A program made the position numbers and the translations under genes. A stretch of DNA of 64,000 nucleotides, from assembly GCF_001184025.1 (NCBI RefSeq), contig NZ_BBYG01000011.1:393574-457573 (forward strand), in the 5' to 3' direction. The stretch comes from Streptomyces maremycinicus. GTDB lineage: Bacteria > Actinomycetota > Actinomycetes > Streptomycetales > Streptomycetaceae. The notes under the pieces are model-generated. The model worked only from the letters and a program-made list of their open reading frames with translations. It was not told where the DNA came from and did no database searches. Position 1 is the stretch's first letter. Every line of letters starts with the position of its first letter. Shown in pieces: positions 8,622 to 19,607 of the stretch.

Positions 8622-10151
8622 ATGCGCTTCCTCCGCCGTCTCCGCCCTCTTCGCCGTCCCCGTCCTCCTCGGTTTCTCGCCGCGTTCCTCCTCACCCCGC
8701 TGCTCGCCGGCTGTTTCGCCTCCTCCGGGGGCGACGACGGTGCGGGCTCCGGTGCCGACGACGGCTCCCGGTTGCGCGTCGCCCTGGCGTTCCCGCCCGC
8801 CGAGAACCTCTCTCCGCACGGCGCCGACGCGACGATCCTCAGCCGTCTGGGGGTCACCGAGGGGCTGACCGCCCTCGACGCCAATGGCACCGCCGCCCCG
8901 GCACTCGCCGCGTCCTGGCGACGCGAGGACGACCGCACCTGGCTGTTCACCCTGCGCGAGGCCGTGTTCCAGGACGGCTCGGACGTCACGCCCGCCGCCG
9001 TCGCCGCCTCCCTCACGCGTGCCACCGAGGCCGAGCCACCCCCGGCCGCGCTCTCCGGGGTCACCCTCACGGCGAAGGCGGCGGGCGGAACCGGCGTCCG
9101 GGTCACGACCGCGGCGCCCGACCCGGTGCTGCCGCTGCGCCTGTCCAGCCCCGGACTCGGCGTCCTCGCCCCGAAGGCCTACGGGAAGAAGGGCGCCGTC
9201 GACCCGGTCGGTACCGCCACCGGTCCCTTCGCGCTCACCGAGGTCACCGGCGCCACCGCCGCCGCTCTCGACCGGTTCGACGACTACTGGGGCGGCCGGG
9301 CCCAGGCCTCCGGTGTCGACGTGCGCTTCATCGCCGACGGCACCGCCCGCGCCAACGCCCTGCGCACCGGACAGGTGGACCTCGCCGAGGCGATACCCGT
9401 CGCCCAGGCGGCCACCCTCGCCGGGGACACCCGCCGGGAGACCGCCACGACCCGCACCACCAGCCTGCTGCTCAACGCGAAGTCCGGCGTCTTCAAGGAT
9501 CCCGCCCTGCGGGCCGCCGCACGCGCGGCCGTCGACACCTCCGTCCTCGCCCAGGGTGTCTACGAGGGGCACGCGGACGCCGGTGCGGGGCTCTACGGTC
9601 CGGCCGTCACCTGGGCCGAGGGCAAGCGCGTCCAGCCGGCCGGGCGAGCGAAGGCCGGCAGCCCCGGCGGCGCCTCGCTCACCCTCGCCACCTACGACAA
9701 CCGGCCCGAACTCCCCGAGGTCGCACAGGTGCTGAAGCAGCAGCTGGAGAAGGCCGGTTTCAAGGTGAAGCTGGAGGTGCGGGAGTACTCGAGGCTGGAG
9801 AGCGACGCGCTCGCGGGGAGGTTCGACGCCTTCGTCGGCGCCCGCAACAGCCTCCTCGACACCGGCGACCCCGTCTCCGTCCTGGCCGGCGACTTCACCT
9901 GCGACGGCGGCTACAACCTCGCCCTGTTGTGCGACAAGGCCGTCGACAGGGCGGTCGCGGCGGCGCAGACGGTGGCCGACACCGGCGAGCGGCAGGACGC
10001 CGTCCTTGCCGCGGAGGCCGCGATCCTCCGTACGGACGCCGTCGTCCCGCTCGTCCACCAGCGCGTCATCACCGGGGTCGCCGCCGGGGTCGGCGGTGCG
10101 CTGCTCGATCCGTACGAGCGCACGCTCGTCGGCGCCGGGACCCGGCGCTGA
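8622..10151 (+). CDS. ABC transporter solute-binding lipoprotein (SBP family 5, peptide/nickel/metallophore type)
   Basis: 509-residue extracytoplasmic binding protein. The N-terminus has many Arg residues, then a hydrophobic stretch and the lipobox LAGC with Cys31 as lipidation site. The mature protein is SBP_bac_5 (DppA/OppA/NikA-like): LRVALAFPP, NLSPHGADATI, LFTLREAVFQDGSDVTP, TGPFALTEV, YWGG and the C-terminal MPLVHQ-like VVPLVHQ. Family members carry peptides, nickel or metal chelates. A Zur-like site upstream of the operon makes a metal or metallophore substrate attractive, but this is inference. The start ATG is 4 nt after the GNAT stop and lacks a strong ribosome binding site, so translation is likely coupled. 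Confidence 0.9.
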   Translation: MRFLRRLRPLRRPRPPRFLAAFLLTPLLAGCFASSGGDDGAGSGADDGSRLRVALAFPPAENLSPHGADATILSRLGVTEGLTALDANGTAAPALAASWRREDDRTWLFTLREAVFQDGSDVTPAAVAASLTRATEAEPPPAALSGVTLTAKAAGGTGVRVTTAAPDPVLPLRLSSPGLGVLAPKAYGKKGAVDPVGTATGPFALTEVTGATAAALDRFDDYWGGRAQASGVDVRFIADGTARANALRTGQVDLAEAIPVAQAATLAGDTRRETATTRTTSLLLNAKSGVFKDPALRAAARAAVDTSVLAQGVYEGHADAGAGLYGPAVTWAEGKRVQPAGRAKAGSPGGASLTLATYDNRPELPEVAQVLKQQLEKAGFKVKLEVREYSRLESDALAGRFDAFVGARNSLLDTGDPVSVLAGDFTCDGGYNLALLCDKAVDRAVAAAQTVADTGERQDAVLAAEAAILRTDAVVPLVHQRVITGVAAGVGGALLDPYERTLVGAGTRR

Positions 10152-10167
10152 CGGCATGAGGAGCAGG

Positions 10168-11967
10168 ATGGGCGCGCTGCTGTGGCGTGCCGCGCTGGCC
10201 GCGATCCTGGTGTGCGGCATCGGACTGCTGCCCTGGCTGTCGCGCACCGACCCGGCACTGACCGTGCTGAAGGCGCGGTCCGCCGACCGGGACGCGACGC
10301 CCGAGGTGCTCGCCGCCATCCGCGCGCAACTCGGCCTGCAAGAGGGCCCGTTGCGCCTGCTCGGGCACTGGCTCGCGGGACTGCCGCGCGGGGACGCCGG
10401 ACGGTCGTGGATCTCCGGTGCCGACGTTCTGCCCGGCGTCCTCGAGGCTCTCGGCGCGTCACTGCTGCTGATGCTGGTGGCCCTGGCTGCCGCCCTGGTC
10501 ACCGCCGCCGGTGTGTGCGCCCGGACGCTGTACCTCGGTGCGCGGCGACGCCTGGAGGGCCGACCCGCGGGCGGTTCCGGGTCCGCGGTGCTGGCGGCGC
10601 TGCCCGAGTTCCTGACCGCGTCCGTGCTCGCCACCGTCGTCGGGGTGCAGTGGGGGTGGCTGCCCGCTCTCGGCTGGTACGGCCCGCAGTGGACGGTGCT
10701 GCCCGCGCTCGCCCTGGGCCTGCCCGCAGGGGCGGTGCTCGGGCGCCTGCTCGACGACCGGCTGCCGGCCGCCTTCGCCGAGCCCTGGGCGCTGGCCGCG
10801 GCCGCGCGCGGACTGCCCGGCCGGAGCATCGCCCGCAAGGCGCTGCGCCGCTGTGTGCCCGGACTGCTGCCCAACCTCGGCCTGTTCGTCGTGGGGCTGA
10901 CCGGCGGGTCCGTCGCCGTGGAGCAGATATTCGACATCCCGGGGCTCGGCCGGACCACGCTCCAGGCGGCGATCGCACAGGACCTGCCGGTCCTCCAGGC
11001 CGGCACCCTCGTTCTGGTGGCCCTCGCGGCCGCCGTCACCGGGGCCACTCGGCTCGCCGCCCGGCGGCTCATCGGTCCCGCGCTGCGCGACGGCGCGTTG
11101 CACACGCTCCACCGGCCGTCGCCGCCGGCCCGCGGGATCCTGCCGCTCGCGTACGGGCTCGTGCTGTCGGTCGTCCTTCTCCTCGGGCTGCCGCGCGATC
11201 CGCTCGCCCTCGACACCGCGTCCCGTCTCCGGCCTCCCTCCACCGCCCACCCGTTCGGCACGGACGCGCTCGGCCGCGACGTCCTCGCCCGGGTCGCGCA
11301 CGGAGCCCTGGACACGCTGCTGCTCGCCCTCGCCATCAGCGCGATCGCCCTGACGGCCGGGGTGCTGCTCGGACTGCTGCCCCGGTTGTCAGGGCCGCTC
11401 GTCGACACGGTGAACGCCGTACCGCCCGTGCTCGCCGCGCTGCTCGTCGCCGCCGTCTGGGGCAGCGGGCCCACGACGCCCGTGTTCGCCGTGGCCGTGG
11501 TGGCCTGGGCGCCGCTCGCCGCGCACACCTCCGCGCTGCTGCGGCAGGAGCGGGCCACCCTCCATCTGACCGCCACTCGTGCCCTCGGCGCGGGACCCGG
11601 GTATCTGCTGAGGAGCGAGCTGCTGCCCGCCGTCCTCCCGCCCGTCGCCCGGCACGCCCTGCTGCGGCTGCCCGGCGTCGCGCTCGCCCTGGCCTCGCTC
11701 GGCTTCCTCGGTCTGGGCGCCCAGCCGCCGTCCCCGGAGTGGGGCCTGCTCCTCGCCGAGAACCAGCCCTACGCCGAACGCGCCCCCTGGGCGGTGCTCG
11801 CCCCCGCGACCGTCCTCGCCGTCCTCGGCGCACTGGCGGTGACCGCGGCCGGCGGGGTGCGACGACCGGGGCCACGGCCCTGGCCGCGGTCCCGGCGAAC
11901 TCGTAGGGCAGACCCCGACGCCGGCGAACCGCCCGCTGTCCGCGCCGAGTTGGTGGACGCCGGATGA
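10168..11967 (+). CDS. Fused double ABC permease (DppB-DppC type in one chain)
   Basis: 599-residue integral membrane protein joining two BPD_transp_1 permease domains that are normally separate. The first (about residues 1-300) has GLPGRSIARKALRR as coupling helix and the DppB-like EQIFDIPGLG. The second (about 320-575) has HPFGTDALGRDVLARVAHG, typical of DppC/NikC N-termini, and the coupling segment TRALGAGPGYLLRSELLP. The short Arg-rich tail is not an ATPase. ATG 10168 is preferred because GAGGAG precedes it; ATG 10156 is possible. It follows the lipoprotein gene directly and overlaps the MFS gene by 4 nt. No ATP-binding subunit is encoded nearby. Confidence 0.88.
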   Translation: MGALLWRAALAAILVCGIGLLPWLSRTDPALTVLKARSADRDATPEVLAAIRAQLGLQEGPLRLLGHWLAGLPRGDAGRSWISGADVLPGVLEALGASLLLMLVALAAALVTAAGVCARTLYLGARRRLEGRPAGGSGSAVLAALPEFLTASVLATVVGVQWGWLPALGWYGPQWTVLPALALGLPAGAVLGRLLDDRLPAAFAEPWALAAAARGLPGRSIARKALRRCVPGLLPNLGLFVVGLTGGSVAVEQIFDIPGLGRTTLQAAIAQDLPVLQAGTLVLVALAAAVTGATRLAARRLIGPALRDGALHTLHRPSPPARGILPLAYGLVLSVVLLLGLPRDPLALDTASRLRPPSTAHPFGTDALGRDVLARVAHGALDTLLLALAISAIALTAGVLLGLLPRLSGPLVDTVNAVPPVLAALLVAAVWGSGPTTPVFAVAVVAWAPLAAHTSALLRQERATLHLTATRALGAGPGYLLRSELLPAVLPPVARHALLRLPGVALALASLGFLGLGAQPPSPEWGLLLAENQPYAERAPWAVLAPATVLAVLGALAVTAAGGVRRPGPRPWPRSRRTRRADPDAGEPPAVRAELVDAG

Positions 11968-13193
11968 CGGGGACCCGCCTCTCCCGGCCCCGCGGCGCGC
12001 GGGGGGCGCCGCCGCTCTCGCCGTTGCTGCGGCTGCTGATCCTCACCCAACTCGCCTTCAACATCGGCTTCTTCGCCGTTCTGCCATTCCTCGCCGAGCA
12101 TCTGGGCGACGCGGTCGGCATGGCGGGCTGGCTGGTCGGGTTCGTGCTGGGGCTGCGGACCTTCAGCCAGCAAGGGCTGTTCGTGGTCGGCGGGGTGCTC
12201 GTCGACCGGTACGGCGTCCGGCCCGTGGTGCTCGCCGGGTGCGCGCTGCGCATCGCCGGGTTCGGCTGGCTCGGTCACGCCGGGCAGACCTGGACGGTCG
12301 TCGGGGCGGTGTTGCTGATCGGGTTCGCGGCCGCGCTGTTCTCCCCCGCCGTCGAGTCCGAGGTGGCCCGGCAGGCCGTCGCGCACGAGGAGTCGGGAGG
12401 CGGGCCGCGCACCCGGGTGCTCGCCCTGTTCACCGTCGCCGGGCAGGCCGGGGCGTTCGTCGGGCCGCTGCTCGGCGCGCTGCTCCTCACCGTCGACTTC
12501 CGCGCGGTGTGTCTGGCCGGAGCCGGTGTCTTCGTCCTCGTCCTCGCCTCTCACGCCTGGCTGCTCCCTCAGCACATCCCCGGCCGCGCCCGGGTCCGAG
12601 TACGCGGCGGTGTCCGACCGCTGCTCCGCAACCGCCGCTTCCTCGCCCTGTGCTGTGCCTACGGCGCCTACCTCCTCGCCTACAACCAGCTCTACCTCGC
12701 CCTGCCCGCAGAGGTGGAACGGGCGGCCGCCTCGCAGGCACCGCTGGCGTGGCTGTTCGCCCTGTCGTCGCTGCTGGTCGTGACCGCCCAGCTGCCGGTC
12801 ACCCGGTGGGCGGGGGAGCGGATCGACCTGCGCCGCTCGATGGCGGCCGGGCTCGCGCTGATCGCGGCGGGGTTCGCCGTCGTGGCCGCCGCCCTGCCCG
12901 CCGGACGGACCGGAACGGCCGGGCTGCTGCCCGCGGCCGGCTTCGTCCTGCTGCTCACGCTCGGTCAGATGCTCGTCGTCCCGGCCGCCCGCGCCTGGGT
13001 GCCCGACCTTGCCGAGGAGGGCCGGCTCGGCCTGTACACCGGGGCGCTGTCCTCGGTCTCCGGGCTGATCGTGCTGGTCGGCAGCGCGGTCACCGGCACC
13101 CTCCTGGACGCCGGTCTGCCCCCGGCCGTCCCCTGGCTCCTGCTGGCCGCCGTCCCGGCCGCGGCGGTGGCGCTTCTCCCTCGGAGAACGTGA
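11964..13193 (+). CDS. MFS transporter (MdtH-like exporter)
   Basis: 409-residue major facilitator with about 12 transmembrane segments. The loop 2-3 signature is GVLVDRYGVRPVVL (GxxxDRxGRR type). Acidic and aromatic features in helix 1 (LTQLAFNIGFFAVLPFL) resemble small-molecule exporters of the MdtH/bicyclomycin kind. Its ATG overlaps the permease stop (ATGA), so it is translationally coupled to an ABC importer. An importer plus MFS exporter pair is the layout used by secreted-chelator systems such as opine metallophores. No chelator biosynthesis gene is adjacent, so this comparison is only suggestive. Confidence 0.88.
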   Translation: MTGTRLSRPRGARGAPPLSPLLRLLILTQLAFNIGFFAVLPFLAEHLGDAVGMAGWLVGFVLGLRTFSQQGLFVVGGVLVDRYGVRPVVLAGCALRIAGFGWLGHAGQTWTVVGAVLLIGFAAALFSPAVESEVARQAVAHEESGGGPRTRVLALFTVAGQAGAFVGPLLGALLLTVDFRAVCLAGAGVFVLVLASHAWLLPQHIPGRARVRVRGGVRPLLRNRRFLALCCAYGAYLLAYNQLYLALPAEVERAAASQAPLAWLFALSSLLVVTAQLPVTRWAGERIDLRRSMAAGLALIAAGFAVVAAALPAGRTGTAGLLPAAGFVLLLTLGQMLVVPAARAWVPDLAEEGRLGLYTGALSSVSGLIVLVGSAVTGTLLDAGLPPAVPWLLLAAVPAAAVALLPRRT

Positions 13194-13244
13194 ACGCGGG
13201 AGCGGCGCTCGACGTATCCGTCGAGCGTGGGAGGATCCCTCACC

Positions 13245-14027
13245 ATGAGTGCGTCCCCGGCCGTCCGGAGTCTGCGCGCCGCGGTGTTCGCCGCGGTGTG
13301 CGTGCTGCTGGCCGCCGCCGGGCACGGGCTCGCCACGGGTGACACGCCGCCGCCGTGGGCGGACGCCGCCGGATTCCTGGCCGTCTTCGCCGCCGGTTGG
13401 CTGCTCGGCGCCCGGGAACGTGGGCTGCCGGGGATCGGCGCGGCGACGCTGGCCACCCAGGCCGGCCTGCACGTCGCCTTCGACGCGGCCCGTTCGCGCG
13501 GGGCCGCGCGGACGATGCCCGCGCCGCCCATGACGTCCGCCCACGGGACGCGCACCCACGGAACGCAAGCCCACGTGACGCAAGCCCACGGGACGCACGC
13601 GCACGGCGTGTACGTGAACGGTGTGCGCGTACACGCGGCGCAGGCGCACCCTCACACCGTCACCGCCATGACCTCGCAGGGCCACACCGTCGCGGCCATG
13701 ACCCCGCACGGCCACACCGTCACCGCCATGACCCCGCACGTCCACACCCTCACGGCCATGACCGCGCACGCGACCGTGGCCCATCTGCTCGCCGCGCTCG
13801 CCGCCTCCTGGTGGCTGCGGCGCGGAGAGGCCGCCCTGTGGTCGCTGCTGCGCTGGGCGGTCGCCTTCCTGCCGGGCCTCGCGGCCTGGTGGCGGGGGAC
13901 CCCCGTCCCGCGGCCCGTCCCCTCGTCGCAGGCCGCCGCCTCGGCCGCCGTCCCGCCCCGACAGCGGCTGCTGCGCCACGCGGTGAGCCGTCGCGGACCG
14001 CCCGCCCCGATCCCGTACGCGATCTGA
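13245..14027 (+). CDS. Membrane protein with His/Met-rich tandem repeats
   Basis: 260-residue protein I cannot name. ATG 13245 follows GGGAGGA (13229-13235). Two N-terminal hydrophobic segments (about 12-32 and 42-60) are followed by a repeat region and two further hydrophobic segments (about 178-190 and 200-217). The repeat region carries about 16 His and four Met. Four 5-residue units (HGTRT, HGTQA, HVTQA, HGTHA) and four 10-residue units of the HTVTAMTPHG type are visible. His and Met clusters in exported loops are typical copper or zinc ligands, and the next gene encodes a YcnI-type copper protein. A metal-sequestering or transfer role is inference. The repeat loop is bounded by hydrophobic segments on both sides. 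Confidence 0.8.
   Translation: MSASPAVRSLRAAVFAAVCVLLAAAGHGLATGDTPPPWADAAGFLAVFAAGWLLGARERGLPGIGAATLATQAGLHVAFDAARSRGAARTMPAPPMTSAHGTRTHGTQAHVTQAHGTHAHGVYVNGVRVHAAQAHPHTVTAMTSQGHTVAAMTPHGHTVTAMTPHVHTLTAMTAHATVAHLLAALAASWWLRRGEAALWSLLRWAVAFLPGLAAWWRGTPVPRPVPSSQAAASAAVPPRQRLLRHAVSRRGPPAPIPYAI
13542..13607 (+). repeat. 15-bp coding tandem repeat (HGTxA units)
   Basis: Four in-frame 15-nt units starting at 13542, 13557, 13572 and 13587, plus a partial fifth, encode HGTRT, HGTQA, HVTQA, HGTHA and HG. Each unit begins with a CAC His codon. Confidence 0.85.
13653..13772 (+). repeat. 30-bp coding tandem repeat (HTVTAMTxHG units)
   Basis: Four in-frame 30-nt units (13653, 13683, 13713, 13743) each encode HT(V/L)(T/A)AMT followed by three variable residues, usually with a second His. 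Codons are nearly identical between units, which indicates recent duplication. Confidence 0.9.
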
Positions 14028-14082
14028 CCCCGAGCCGGCCCCGAGCCGGGCCTCCTTCTTCCGGTACGGAGATCACCCCCTC

Positions 14083-14847
14083 ATGCCCACCGTCAAGCCT
14101 TCTCCCGACCCCACCCCGCACCGCGCCCCGCACCCCACCCCGCACCGCGCCCTGCGCCGGGCCGGTCTCGGCACCGTGCTGGCCGCCGCCGCGGTCCTCG
14201 CCGCCGCCGGTGCCGCCTCCGCGCACGTGACCGTGCACCCCGAGAGCTATGCCGAGGGCGCCACCGACGGCGTCCTGAGTTTCCGGGTCCCCGACGAGGA
14301 GGACACCGCGAGCACCACCGAGGTCCAGGTCTTCCTGCCCACCGACCACCCCGTGCTCGGGGTGCTGGTCCATCCGCAGGACGGCTGGACCGCGAAGGTG
14401 ACGACCACGAAGCTCAAGACGCCCGTCAGGACCGACGACGGCACGATCACCGAGGCCGTCTCCGAGATCACCTGGACCGGCGGGAAGATCGGCGTGGGCC
14501 AGTACGAGGACTTCGACGTCGCCTTCGGTCAACTGCCCGACGACGCCGGTCGGCTGGTCTTCAAGACTCTCCAGACCTACTCCGACGGCAAGATCGTCCG
14601 CTGGATCGAGGAGGCCCGGGCGGGCGCGGACGAACCGGAGAACCCGGCGCCGGTGCTGACGCTGACGGCGGCTCCGGCAGCCCCGGCGGACGGCAAGAAC
14701 AGCGAGAGCGGCGCGGAGCGGGTCGGCGCCGCCGACGCCGGTGACTCCACCGCCCGCGGACTGGGCGTCGCGGGGCTGGTCGTCGGTGTGCTGGGTCTCG
14801 CGGCGGCCGCCTTCGCCGTCGTACGGACGCGGTCGGCGCGGCCGTAG
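14083..14847 (+). CDS. ycnI: YcnI-family (DUF1775) copper-binding membrane-anchored protein
   Basis: 254-residue extracytoplasmic protein. A signal peptide (hydrophobic core about 29-46) ends in ASA before HVTVHPESYAEG, so the mature protein would begin with His48. YcnI proteins bind Cu(II) with that N-terminal His. The domain continues with SFRVPDEED, HPQDGWTAKV, ITWTGGKIGVGQYEDFDVAFG and KTLQTYSDGKIVRWIE, all typical of DUF1775. A C-terminal transmembrane helix (about 226-246) with an RTRSARP tail anchors it outside the membrane. It lies 55 nt after the His/Met-repeat gene on the same strand, likely the same transcript. The extra N-terminal Pro/His stretch (TPHRAPHPTPHRA) before the hydrophobic core is unusual and may mean that the true start is further in. 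Confidence 0.9.
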   Translation: MPTVKPSPDPTPHRAPHPTPHRALRRAGLGTVLAAAAVLAAAGAASAHVTVHPESYAEGATDGVLSFRVPDEEDTASTTEVQVFLPTDHPVLGVLVHPQDGWTAKVTTTKLKTPVRTDDGTITEAVSEITWTGGKIGVGQYEDFDVAFGQLPDDAGRLVFKTLQTYSDGKIVRWIEEARAGADEPENPAPVLTLTAAPAAPADGKNSESGAERVGAADAGDSTARGLGVAGLVVGVLGLAAAAFAVVRTRSARP

Positions 14848-14901
14848 CAGGCGGGGAGTGCGTGCGGTCGGCGCGGCGCCGGCACGCGGGGAGCCCATGA
14901 A

Positions 14902-14937
14902 GCAGGGCCCGGACCGGTCTCACGGTCCGGGCCCTGC
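14902..14937. terminator. Bidirectional hairpin terminator
   Basis: A perfect 15-bp stem (14902-14916 with 14923-14937) with a 6-nt loop lies between the convergent ycnI and CDP-alcohol phosphatidyltransferase genes. Confidence 0.85.
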
Positions 14938-14985
14938 CCCATGGGAGAGGAGAGCACGGGAGGGGAGAGTCCTGGGCGAGGGGAG

Positions 14986-15741
14986 CTACACGAGCTCCAG
15001 CACCTTCGGCGCCGGAGCCTGCGCGGCGGTCCGCGAGGTCCGCCGCAGCCACAGCACGTCCCGGCCGAAGGACCACACCAGGGAGCCGAGTGCCAGCAGG
15101 ACGACGGCGAAGTTGCCCGCGTACGGCAGCAGGTCCGCGCCCGCCAGCAGCAGCAGCACGCCCTGGAGCGCGGCGACCGTCTTGCGGGCGGTGCTCGGCG
15201 GGAGCGGGGCGTTGAGCCAGGGGGCGACACGGGCCGCCGCGACGAACACGTAGCGCATGCCGCCGATCAGGAGGACCCAGGGGCCCAGCGCCATCGAGAC
15301 GTACACGCTGAGCACCAGGATCAGGAACGCGTCGACCTCCATGTCGAAGCGCGCGCCCAGCGCCGTCGAGGTGCCGGTGCGGCGGGCGACCTTGCCGTCG
15401 ACGCCGTCGAGGATCAGGGCCACGGCCGTCAGACCGACCAGCAGGGTCACCGGCGGCGTGCTCTCGAAGGAGTCCGCGACCAGCGCGGTCACCCCGCCGA
15501 CCAGGGTCGCCCGCCCGAGCGTGACCCGGTTGGCCGGGCCGAACGAGCGCAGACTGGAGCGGTGCAGGGCGCGGGAGAGCACCGCCCAGGTGGCGATGGC
15601 GAAGACGAGACCGGTCACCCAGCCCGCCGGCCCCAGGCCGATCGCCGAGCCGAGCAGAGCCAGCAACAGGATCTGAACGCCCGCTCCCACAGCGGTCTCC
15701 TGCTGGACCAGCCTTGCGTCGTAAGTGTTGTTCAGGGCCAC
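14986..15741 (-). CDS. CDP-alcohol phosphatidyltransferase family membrane protein
   Basis: 251-residue membrane enzyme of the family that displaces CMP from a CDP-alcohol (CDP-diacylglycerol and relatives). The diagnostic DxxDGxxARxxxxxxxxGxxxDxxxD motif is complete: [20 protein letters not shown] followed by RFDMEVDAF. About six transmembrane helices surround it. GTG 15741 is chosen because GGAGGA lies 5 nt upstream; a longer frame to the right is antisense to the neighbour. It is divergent from the dehydrogenase gene, sharing a 108-nt intergenic region, so it probably belongs with the pterin-type gene group. Acceptor alcohol unknown. Confidence 0.88.
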   Translation of the reverse strand: MALNNTYDARLVQQETAVGAGVQILLLALLGSAIGLGPAGWVTGLVFAIATWAVLSRALHRSSLRSFGPANRVTLGRATLVGGVTALVADSFESTPPVTLLVGLTAVALILDGVDGKVARRTGTSTALGARFDMEVDAFLILVLSVYVSMALGPWVLLIGGMRYVFVAAARVAPWLNAPLPPSTARKTVAALQGVLLLLAGADLLPYAGNFAVVLLALGSLVWSFGRDVLWLRRTSRTAAQAPAPKVLELV

Positions 15742-15849
15742 CGCACATTCCTCCGGCCAGATGACAAAGATGATCAGTGCCGCGTACTGTGCGCGGACTG
15801 TGCACACCTCGGTACGTGGGCCGGTTGCCGATCGTTCAGGAGGATGCCG

Positions 15850-16839
15850 ATGTCTGTCACCGCTCGTGCGTTCTGGGTCAGCTCTCCGGGTACGGGAGAG
15901 ATCCGCGAGGTCGTCGTTCCCGACCCGGCCGAGGACGAGGTGCTGGTGCGCTCGTCGTGGTCCGGTGTGAGCCGTGGCACGGAGACCCTCGTCTTCCGCG
16001 GCGGGGTGCCCGAGAGCCAGCACGCGGCGATGCGGGCGCCGTTCCAGGAGGGCGACTTCCCGGCGCCCGTGAAGTACGGCTACCTCAACGTCGGGGTGGT
16101 GGAGAAGGGGCCAGCGGCGCTGGTCGGGCGCACGGTCTTCTGCCTCTACCCGCACCAGACGCGGTACGTCGTCCCGGCCTCGGCCGTGACGGTCGTACCG
16201 GACTCGGTGCCCGCGGCGCGGGCCGTCCTCGCCGGCACCGTCGAGACCGCCGTCAACGCGCTGTGGGACGCCGCGCCGCTGGTCGGGGACCGGATCGCGG
16301 TGGTCGGCGGCGGCATGGTCGGCTGCTCGGTGGCCGCGCTGCTCGCCCGCTTCCCCGGCGTCCGCGTGCAGGTGGTGGACGCCGACCCGGCGCGGGCGAA
16401 GGTCGCCGAGGCCCTCGGGGTCGACTTCGCCCTCCCCGAGGACGCCCGCGACGGGCTCGACCTCGTCGTGCACGCCAGCGCCACCGAACAGGGCCTCGCC
16501 CGTTCCCTGGAGCTGTTGTCCGCCGAAGGCACCGTCATCGAACTCAGCTGGTACGGCGACCAGAAGGTCTCCCTCCCGCTCGGCGAGGACTTCCACTCCC
16601 GGCGGCTGGTCATCCGCAGCAGCCAGGTCGGCACCGTCTCCCCGGGCGGCCGCGCCGGCCGCACGTACGCCGACCGGCTCGCGCTCGCCCTGGAGCTGCT
16701 GGCCGACCCGGCGCTCGACGCCCTCGTCACCGGAGACAGCGCTTTCGAGGAGCTGCCGGAGGTGATGCCGAAGCTCGCGAGCGGCGAGATTCCGGCCCTG
16801 TGCCACCGCGTCAGGTACGAACAGGAGCGCCTGACCTGA
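15850..16839 (+). CDS. Zinc-type alcohol dehydrogenase-like oxidoreductase (MDR superfamily)
   Basis: 329-residue medium-chain dehydrogenase/reductase. It has the N-terminal GroES-like part with [14 protein letters not shown], the Rossmann loop [15 protein letters not shown] and the following strand [16 protein letters not shown]. The usual catalytic and structural zinc Cys clusters are absent, which puts it near BchC-like and other zinc-free members. NAD(P)-dependent oxidation of a sugar or side-chain alcohol is likely but unproven. ATG 15850 lies 6 nt after AGGAGG (15838-15843); ATG 15844 touches the Shine-Dalgarno and is rejected. It opens the run of genes that includes the PTPS-like protein, glycosyltransferase and methyltransferase. 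Confidence 0.87.
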   Translation: MSVTARAFWVSSPGTGEIREVVVPDPAEDEVLVRSSWSGVSRGTETLVFRGGVPESQHAAMRAPFQEGDFPAPVKYGYLNVGVVEKGPAALVGRTVFCLYPHQTRYVVPASAVTVVPDSVPAARAVLAGTVETAVNALWDAAPLVGDRIAVVGGGMVGCSVAALLARFPGVRVQVVDADPARAKVAEALGVDFALPEDARDGLDLVVHASATEQGLARSLELLSAEGTVIELSWYGDQKVSLPLGEDFHSRRLVIRSSQVGTVSPGGRAGRTYADRLALALELLADPALDALVTGDSAFEELPEVMPKLASGEIPALCHRVRYEQERLT

Positions 16840-16861
16840 GAAAAGAGTGAGATCGGGCTGA

Positions 16862-18539
<1,678 letters not shown>

Positions 18540-18543
<4 letters not shown>

Positions 18544-19607
18544 GGAAGACGACGGCGACCCCGGCCGACGTGGCACGACGCGTGGGCGGTATCCCGGCAC
18601 AGCCGGTCCGGAAGGAAGCTGGTCAGGTGATGGAGTCCCCGATCCCCGGCGGTGCCACGGAGACCGGTACGGGTTCCGGTGCCGGCGACGAGGTGCCCGG
18701 CGTGATCGCCGGCGCCGGGCCGGTGAGCGCGGCCGGTGAGCGCCCCACCGTGCGGCTGCGGGACGCCGGGCCGGACGAGCAGCCCCGCTACGCCCCCGAA
18801 TGGCTGGAGCTGCGCGAGCCCGCCGACGCCGCCGCCCGGTCGATGGAGCTGCTGGACCCGCTGCGGATCCGGCTCGCCAACCTGCCCGGACGCGGCGGTC
18901 TCGCCATCCACGACCTCGGCTGCGGCACCGGCTCGATGGGCCGCTGGCTGGCCCCGCGCCTGGACGGCGGCCAGCACTGGATCCTGCACGACCGTGACCC
19001 CTACCTCCTGCATTTCGCGGCCGTCGCCTCGCCCCGGGCCGCCGCCGACGGCAGCCGGGTCACCGTCGAGACCCGGCGCGGCGACGTCGCCCGCCTCACC
19101 CCGGACGCCCTGCTCGGCGCCTCGCTGGTCACCGCGTCCGCGCTGCTGGACGTCCTCACCCGCGAGGAGATCGAGACGCTCGCCGCCGCCTGCGCGGGGG
19201 CGGGCTGCCCGGCGCTGCTGACCCTGTCGGTCGCCGGACGCGTCGAACTCAGCGCGCCGGACCCGCTGGACGACGAGATCGCCGCCGCCTTCAACGACCA
19301 CCAGCGGCGCGGCGGGATGCTCGGCCCCGACGCGGTGGCCGTGGCCTGCGAGGCGTTCGCCGCCCACGGCGCGACCGTCAAGGTGCACCCGAGTCCGTGG
19401 CGGCTCGGCCCCGAGCACGTGGGCCTCACCGCCCAGTGGCTGCGCGGCTGGGTCGGCGCGGCGGTGGAGGAGCGCCCCGCGCTGGCGGAGCGCGCCGAGG
19501 CCTACCTGGCCGCCCGGCTGGCGGCCTGCGCGGCCGGTGAACTGCACGTCACCGTCCACCACAGCGACCTGCTGGCACTGGCCCGGCCGACGGGCGGGGC
19601 GGCCTGA
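18540..19607 (+). CDS. SAM-dependent methyltransferase (class I)
   Basis: 355-residue protein whose methyltransferase fold begins around residue 120: motif I is IHDLGCGTGSMGRWLAP, and the post-I acidic position lies in HDRDPYLLHFA. A sequence ALLDVLTREEIE follows motif III. The first 90 residues are low-complexity and probably disordered. The start ATG overlaps the glycosyltransferase stop. Substrate unknown; it is likely to act on the same intermediate as its neighbours. No SAM-radical Cys motif is present. Confidence 0.87.

Noticed and set aside
13542..13772. Tandem repeats as a CRISPR array
   Set aside because: Units are contiguous without spacers, in frame, and encode His/Met-rich peptide repeats.
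8298..13979. Very long open frames on the minus strand across the transporter region (8298-11576 and 11769-13979)
   Set aside because: They are antisense to clear transporter genes, consist of Arg/Gly/Pro/Ala-rich sequence without domains, and reflect the absence of stop codons in GC-rich DNA.
15742..16806. N-terminal extension of the CDP-alcohol transferase to 606 residues
   Set aside because: The extension is antisense to the dehydrogenase gene, and a GTG with GGAGGA lies exactly at the family's normal start.
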